Below, piece after piece: positions 14,826 to 18,855 of a stretch of DNA of 18,855 bases (position 1 is the first letter of the stretch; the number at the start of each line of letters is the position of its first letter). Location: positions 1-18,855 of the forward strand of contig JAEZHS010000452.1 in the NCBI GenBank assembly GCA_023436825.1, in the 5' to 3' direction. This stretch comes from Pseudomonadota bacterium (GTDB lineage Bacteria; Pseudomonadota; Alphaproteobacteria; Reyranellales; Reyranellaceae). The position numbers and the translations under genes were made by a program. The notes under the pieces are model-generated. The model was not told the origin of the DNA. It did no database searches and saw nothing but the letters and a program-made list of their open reading frames with translations.

Positions 14826-14906
14826 GAACGGCTTGCCGATGGCCCATCCGCATCCGGTTGCCAGGCCGTTGGCCCGGTCCGGACGCGATGGGTCGGTGTC
14901 GTCTGG
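14826..14906. repeat. Repeat family 2, copy B (about 81 bp)
   Basis: The partner of 14724-14804. The identical 16-bp core GGTCCGGACGCGATGG is at 14876-14891 here and 14773-14788 in copy A. The core contains the palindrome TCCGGA. Confidence 0.8.
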
Positions 14907-14967
14907 TTATGCCTTGCGGACAGCGGGTGGTCGCCGTTGGCGGCCATGGTGCCGAACCTCCGAATGA

Positions 14968-15010
14968 GCGTCGGCGGACACAGGCCACAATTTCCGGCGA
15001 AGGAGTCAAT
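14968..15010. repeat. Repeat family 3, copy A (about 43 bp)
   Basis: Direct repeat partner of 15069-15108, period about 100 bp. Shared blocks on the plus strand are GCGTCGG, ACA(A/G)GCCACAA and GGAGTCAA. Read on the minus strand each copy opens with TTGACTCC, which resembles a -35 box, but no good -10 hexamer lies at 16-18 bp. Confidence 0.7.
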
Positions 15011-15068
15011 ACCAGTCCGGTGCGCAGCTCTTCCCTCGGTGCTGGCAAGGCTTGAAGACGATGAAATG

Positions 15069-15108
15069 GCGTCGGCACAAGCCACAACTTTGCGCTAGGG
15101 AGTCAACT
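15069..15108. repeat. Repeat family 3, copy B (about 40 bp)
   Basis: The second copy of the 14968-15010 element, with a 3-bp deletion after GCGTCGG. On the minus strand it starts TTGACTCCCT, with the poly-T tract 15110-15116 just upstream. Confidence 0.7.
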
Positions 15109-15109
15109 T

Positions 15110-15139
15110 AAAAAAATTACTGGTGTCGTAAGCACGACA
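15110..15139 (-). terminator. Weak terminator-like hairpin plus T-run
   Basis: On the minus strand a 6-bp stem TGTCGT/ACGACA with a 4-base loop (15124-15139) is followed, after 7 bases, by seven Ts (15110-15116). The stem is short and the spacing long for a rho-independent terminator. It sits right after the decayed rfbB, where the end of that old operon would be expected. Confidence 0.35.
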
Positions 15140-15177
15140 GCGACGGGAGATGAAGAGAAGCCCTGCACGAGCGCGCA

Positions 15178-16101
15178 TCAACATGCAGCGTGCATCTGAC
15201 GGATCCGAGCGACGCCAGGCCATCCATCACCCAAGCCCCAAAAGTCGCCGCGATATGCCCCGATCATGACCCGTTCCCACCACCCCTCGTGATCGAGGTA
15301 CCAGCACACGGCCTGGCGCAGCCCGTCCTCGAAACTGTGGCGCGGCCGCCAGCCGAGTTCGGTCTTGATCTTGGCGGCATCGATGGCGTAGCGCGCATCG
15401 TGGCCGGGCCGGTCGATGACGAACTCAATCAGCCGCTCATGCGGCCGGTGCGGGCTTCCGGGCACCATCTCGTCGAGCAGGGCGCAGATCGTGCGGACGA
15501 CGTCGATGTTCTTGCGCTCGCTGTCGCCGCCCACATTGTAGGTCTCGCCGGGTCAGCCCTGGCGCAGCACCAGGGTCAGCGCCTCGGCATTTCCTCGACA
15601 TGCAGCCAGTCGCGCACGTTCTCGCCCTTGCCGTAGACCGGCAGGCTCGGGCCGCGCAGCGCGCGGATGATGACGAGCGGGATCAGCTTCTCGGGGAAGT
15701 GTTAGGGCCCGTAGTTGTTGGAGCAGTTGGTGGCGAGCGTCGGCAGGCCGTGCGTGTGGTGCCAGGCGCGCACCAGATGATCCGACGCAGCCTTGCTCGC
15801 GGCGTAGGGCGAGTTGGGCGCGTAGGGCGTGGTCCCGCTAAACTTGCCGCTGGCCCCCAGCGAGGCCGAACCCCTCGTCGGGCCGGAAACTTGCGAAGAT
15901 GCCGTCGATCGCCACGCGGTCCGTGATGTCGACCTTGAAATGCGTGTGCCGGTTGCTGTCGCGCGCCTCGGCCAGCGATTCGAGGTTGCCGGCGTAGGTC
16001 AGCTTATCGACATTGGCCACCGTCCAGTCGGTGTCGCGGATGATGTGGCGCACAACTGCCGAGCCGATGAACCTCGCGCCGCCGGTGACAAGGATTCTCA
16101 T
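15178..16101 (-). pseudogene. rfbB: Decayed dTDP-glucose 4,6-dehydratase (rfbB/rmlB)
   Basis: Stretches in three frames align in order with RmlB, which converts dTDP-glucose to the 4-keto-6-deoxy sugar. The N-terminus starts at ATG 16101 ([17 protein letters not shown], then [15 protein letters not shown]). The middle reads [40 protein letters not shown] and [14 protein letters not shown]. The C-terminus reads [31 protein letters not shown] and [15 protein letters not shown]. Lesions: G to R in the NAD motif; an in-frame internal deletion near 15871-15879 that joins R-P-D-E to the residues after S-T-D-E and removes roughly 65-75 residues; an extra C just after it; a TAA at 15702-15704 replacing the tyrosine of G-P-Y-H-F; a one-base loss near 15588; and a TGA at 15553-15555. 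It cannot encode a working enzyme. Confidence 0.93.
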
Positions 16102-16103
16102 GG

Positions 16104-16366
16104 CTAGGTGATCAGATCGGGGTCTGTACCTATGCTGAGCGCTGCATGCCCTGCCATCAACGGTGCCCGAGGTTCCGCATTCTTGCTGTACTTTCGGAGT
16201 GCACTCCAGTCCCCCCACTCTTCGAACAATTTACCCCGACCATCTGCAAGTAGCCCGACGGGCCTGCCGCGCGCCATCGATGTCAAGAACTTGTGGTTGG
16301 GATAACCAATTTCGCTTTCAAGGCGGTTGGCCGGAAATAGGGTATCATATACTGAGTGGGACTTTA
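16104..16366 (-). pseudogene. 3' remnant of an unidentified gene upstream of rfbB
   Basis: The minus strand is open for about 87 codons, ending in TAG at 16104-16106, two bases before the rfbB pseudogene ATG. That spacing is typical of neighbouring operon genes. The peptide reads like real protein: [48 protein letters not shown] and then a C-terminal tail. A TGA closes the frame on the 5' side with no start of a full-length gene, so only the C-terminal part appears to remain. I do not recognise the family. A tailoring or transfer enzyme of the old polysaccharide locus is a guess from position only. Confidence 0.5.
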
Positions 16367-16525
16367 AAACTTCTCAAGAGCCGCCTCCAACTGCCTCGAA
16401 TTAGAGGGAAATCGCTAGCTCCCGTGTCTAACCGCCTAGTTGCTACAAGGCTTTACGATTTTAGCAGAGTTGATTCTAGTTGGCGCCGAGTCCAATCCAA
16501 GCCATGTCAGGACGCTAGGATTTCC

Positions 16526-16957
16526 ATGACGACGACAACGATCATACTACTTGCTATTGGCTTCATGGGGACGCTGCTTAGCGGAGCGGCGGTTTGGCAG
16601 GCGGTCGAGTTACACCTTGTCGGCCAGCGGACGACGGGCGTCCTGCTCTACTGGCAGCATATCAATCACCACCGATGGCTGGGCAACGGTCGGATAATGC
16701 GATCGAGGCACTATCATCCGGTCGTCCGATTCGAGGCGTCGGACAACGCGCAACATCATGTTGTTAGCGAGCTGGCTTACGAGGAGGTGCCAAATTGGCA
16801 GGCCGATCGACCGTTTGTCGTGCGGTACGATCCGAAAAATCCGAGGAATGCGACCATCGATCCACTGGACTCGACTTGGATCTTCCCCGCAGTCTTTCTG
16901 TTCGGGGGACTAGTTATTATCTATGCCACAGTTCACCCGTTGCTTTCGGCACTCTAG
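16526..16957 (+). CDS. DUF3592-like small membrane protein
   Basis: This 143-residue protein has a hydrophobic N-terminal helix (IILLAIGFMGTLLSGAAVW, 6-24) and a C-terminal one (about 118-136), with a soluble domain between. The soluble part contains the pattern HPVVRFEASD (64-73) and VVRYDPKNPRNATI (98-111), which is the V-x-Y-D-P-x-N-P signature I associate with DUF3592 proteins. ATG 16526 was chosen because AGGA lies about 7 bp upstream and the hydrophobic helix starts at once; a longer in-frame reading to 16163 has no protein-like sequence. It stands alone in lower-GC sequence and diverges from the rfbB remnant. Function is unknown and there is no evident link to polysaccharide synthesis. 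Confidence 0.75.
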   Translation: MTTTTIILLAIGFMGTLLSGAAVWQAVELHLVGQRTTGVLLYWQHINHHRWLGNGRIMRSRHYHPVVRFEASDNAQHHVVSELAYEEVPNWQADRPFVVRYDPKNPRNATIDPLDSTWIFPAVFLFGGLVIIYATVHPLLSAL

Positions 16958-17858
16958 GCTTTTGCGACGTCCCATGGCCCAGTCTTAGGCTGGTAGCTCG
17001 TCATAGAAATCATGACTGCAAGGGGCCCCCAGCGACCTCTCGGCTTCGCCGGAAGGGCATGCACTGCAGTCGCCTCGCTGGTGAATTTCTGCATTTTCGA
17101 CCAATTTCCGGTGGGCCGGCCCGACGCCGTCCAAGCAATTGAAGCCATGCAGCTTCTGAAGTGCTCTGCGTTTCCCGCTGGGCCGCACTCCATTGCGAAG
17201 TTTGCGCCGATGGCAGATCCTCCGGCATATCACCACCACCGATCCGTTTACTGGGCGTTAGCGGCTCATTCGTGCAGGGCAAAACGGTCGATTCGTTGGG
17301 CGGCAAGCGATGCCTGGCGATCGGCGAGACGCAGCACACGTCGTCCACCACATCGATCTCGAATCGCCTTTTAAGGTGCCGGTTGCCGCACCTTCGGTTG
17401 CGCGGCCAGAAGATGCAGGCCTGGGTGTCAGGCGGAAATTGCAGCCCGGCAGTGACGGTGTTCTGCTCCCCGCGGCATTCGGCGCTGCGCGCGCGTGACC
17501 TCAAAAAACGTGGCGAGGTCTTCGTTGGTGGCGACGAGCAAGGACAATGGCTAGGCTTAGGCTAGTAGACGCAAGCTTGCGGTATTACGCCACAACATTG
17601 CTCAATCTTTCTTAACCGCTTTATGATGGCGGGCAAGGACGAACCGTACTTCCGGAATCATCGACCTATCGCAGCAGCAGTCATTGCATGCACCAAAACA
17701 CCCTGCTTGGTAGAATTGTCGAATGAGGATCGAGCCCATGCGTTAGAATCTGTGTCAAGTATGCTGCTTGTAGTTGTGGCATTGAGTTTCCAATGCGAGG
17801 GCCTTGTCGGGGTTCGACCTTGCTGACGCCCAATAGCTGTGCTGAAAGAGATTGGCAG
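16958..17858. other. About 900 bp without a recognisable gene, upstream of gmd
   Basis: Several short open frames occur on both strands but none shows a family motif or coherent coding character. A 12-bp perfect palindrome CGCAAGCTTGCG is at 17570-17581. A GCTTGTAG near 17767 could be a -35-like element for gmd, but no matching -10 hexamer is evident. I see no tRNA, complete insertion sequence or CRISPR array. Confidence 0.5.
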
Positions 17859-18855
17859 ATGTCCAATAAAATCGCATTCATTACCGGGATCACCGGCCAG
17901 GATGGCGCCTACCTCGCCGACCTCCTGCTCACGCGGGGCTACATCGTGCACGGTATCAAGCGCCGTTCCTCGTTGCTGAATACCGAACGCATCGACTATC
18001 TGTACCGCGACCGCCACGATGCCGATGTCAGGCTTTTCCTGCATTACGGCGATATGACGGACTCGGCCAACCTCTTGCGGCTGCTCGGCGAAATCAGGCC
18101 AACGGAAGTGTATAACCTCGCCGCACAGAGCCATGTTCAGGTGAGCTTCGAGACGCCCGAATACACTGCCAATACCGATGCCCTCGGCACCCTCCGACTA
18201 CTGGAAGCGATCCGGATTCTCAAGATGCAGGACGACGCGCGCTTCTACCAGGCGTCGACCTCGGAACTGTTCGGCAAGGTGCAGGAGACGCCGCAGCGCG
18301 AGATCACGCCTTTTTATCCGCGAAGCCCCTACGCGGTGGCCAAGCTCTATGCCTACTGGATCACGGTCAACTACCGCGAGGCCTATAGCATGCACGCCTC
18401 GAACGGCATCCTGTTCAACCATGAATCGCCGATCAGAGGCGAGACCTTCGTGACCCGCAAGATCACCCGCGCGGTGGCGGCGATCGAGCTCGGCTATCAG
18501 GACTGCCTCTATCTCGGCAATCTCGATGCCAAGCGCGACTGGGGCCATGCCCGCGACTACGTCGAGGGTATGTGGTGCATCCTGCAGCAGGCTGAGCCCG
18601 ACGACTATGTGCTGGCGACCGGCGAGACGCACACGGTGCGGGAATTCGTCGAGCTGGCCTTCCAGCAGATCGGCCATCCCATCGCCTGGCGCGGCAACGG
18701 CGACGACGAGCAGGGCTGCTGCCAGCGGACCGGCCGTGTGTTGGTGGCGATCGACGGTGCCTACCGGCGGCCGACCGAAGTCGACCTGCTGCTCGGCAAT
18801 CCCGCCAAGGCGCTCGCCAAGCTCGGCTGGCGGCACCGCACGAGCTTTCCGGAGC
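17859..18855 (+). CDS. gmd: GDP-mannose 4,6-dehydratase (3' end outside window)
   Basis: Gmd converts GDP-D-mannose to GDP-4-keto-6-deoxy-D-mannose, the precursor of GDP-fucose, GDP-rhamnose, GDP-perosamine and related sugars. The first 332 residues are present. They show [12 protein letters not shown] (9-20) for NADP binding, [14 protein letters not shown] (85-98), the catalytic STSELFG (133-139) with Y158-A-V-A-K162, [10 protein letters not shown] (182-191), [16 protein letters not shown] (221-236) and RRPTEVDLL (303-311). These are all diagnostic of Gmd. ATG 17859 is preceded by GAAAGAG. The frame is still open at base 18855, with roughly the last 10-40 residues missing. No GDP-fucose synthase or other partner is in view, so the final sugar is unknown. 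Confidence 0.96.
   Translation, partial: MSNKIAFITGITGQDGAYLADLLLTRGYIVHGIKRRSSLLNTERIDYLYRDRHDADVRLFLHYGDMTDSANLLRLLGEIRPTEVYNLAAQSHVQVSFETPEYTANTDALGTLRLLEAIRILKMQDDARFYQASTSELFGKVQETPQREITPFYPRSPYAVAKLYAYWITVNYREAYSMHASNGILFNHESPIRGETFVTRKITRAVAAIELGYQDCLYLGNLDAKRDWGHARDYVEGMWCILQQAEPDDYVLATGETHTVREFVELAFQQIGHPIAWRGNGDDEQGCCQRTGRVLVAIDGAYRRPTEVDLLLGNPAKALAKLGWRHRTSFPE

Noticed and set aside
14177..15108. Possible CRISPR array
   Set aside because: Each repeat family has only two diverged copies of unequal size with no short regular repeats or spacers, and no cas gene is nearby.
17010..17504. 164-codon minus-strand open frame upstream of gmd
   Set aside because: No recognisable motif, no ribosome-binding site, and overlapping frames on both strands are equally open.
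17161..17565. 134-codon plus-strand open frame upstream of gmd
   Set aside because: Cysteine-, serine- and arginine-rich sequence typical of non-coding GC-rich DNA; no family recognised.
17623..17826. 67-codon plus-strand open frame ending just before gmd
   Set aside because: Begins like a small protein but has no Shine-Dalgarno and no known pattern; too short to support by itself.

Overview
The window (high GC, dense genes, few spacers) looks like a cell-surface polysaccharide locus from an alphaproteobacterium. That assignment rests on codon use and general gene character and is low-confidence at genus level. Nearly every gene belongs to sugar-nucleotide or unusual-sugar synthesis, or to ABC-dependent polysaccharide export. 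No glycosyltransferase, polymerase or flippase is visible, so the rest of the locus must lie outside.

Layout. (1) 27-1160 (-): a TPR-repeat protein, divergent from the exporter. (2) 1483-3160 (+): a two-gene polysaccharide ABC exporter (Wzm/KpsM-like permease and a short Wzt/KpsT-like ATPase), overlapping by 11 bp. (3) 3176-13951 (-): twelve tightly packed genes on one strand, almost certainly one operon read from right to left. In transcription order they are: split transketolase N and C subunits, an Fe(II)/2OG oxygenase, a small LIC12192-family 'sporadic carbohydrate cluster' protein, a SAM methyltransferase, an SDR epimerase, a fused cytidylyltransferase-PfkB kinase with the reverse of the HldE domain order, a second SDR epimerase, an RmlD-like reductase, a HAD phosphatase-like protein, an APH/choline-kinase-like phosphotransferase, and a second PhyH-type oxygenase. 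(4) 13952-15177: no credible gene, but three separate families of imperfect 40-145 bp duplications, one carrying a pair of conserved hairpins. (5) 15178-16366 (-): the remains of an older operon, namely a heavily decayed dTDP-glucose 4,6-dehydratase (rfbB) and the 3' end of an unidentified gene just upstream. (6) 16367-17858: a visibly lower-GC stretch with one small DUF3592-type membrane protein and about 900 bp with no recognisable gene. (7) 17859 to the right edge (+): GDP-mannose 4,6-dehydratase (gmd), cut by the window end.

How it may work together (inference): the twelve-gene operon has the parts to build, activate, reduce or epimerise, methylate and oxidise an unusual sugar. Transketolase could supply a carbon-chain extension or a heptulose phosphate. 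The kinase/cytidylyltransferase fusion and the HAD/phosphotransferase pair could handle phosphorylation and nucleotide activation. The SDR enzymes, methyltransferase and two oxygenases could tailor the product. The ABC exporter would move a finished polymer across the inner membrane. The exact sugar cannot be read from the sequence, and this is the part of the window most likely to hold undescribed chemistry.
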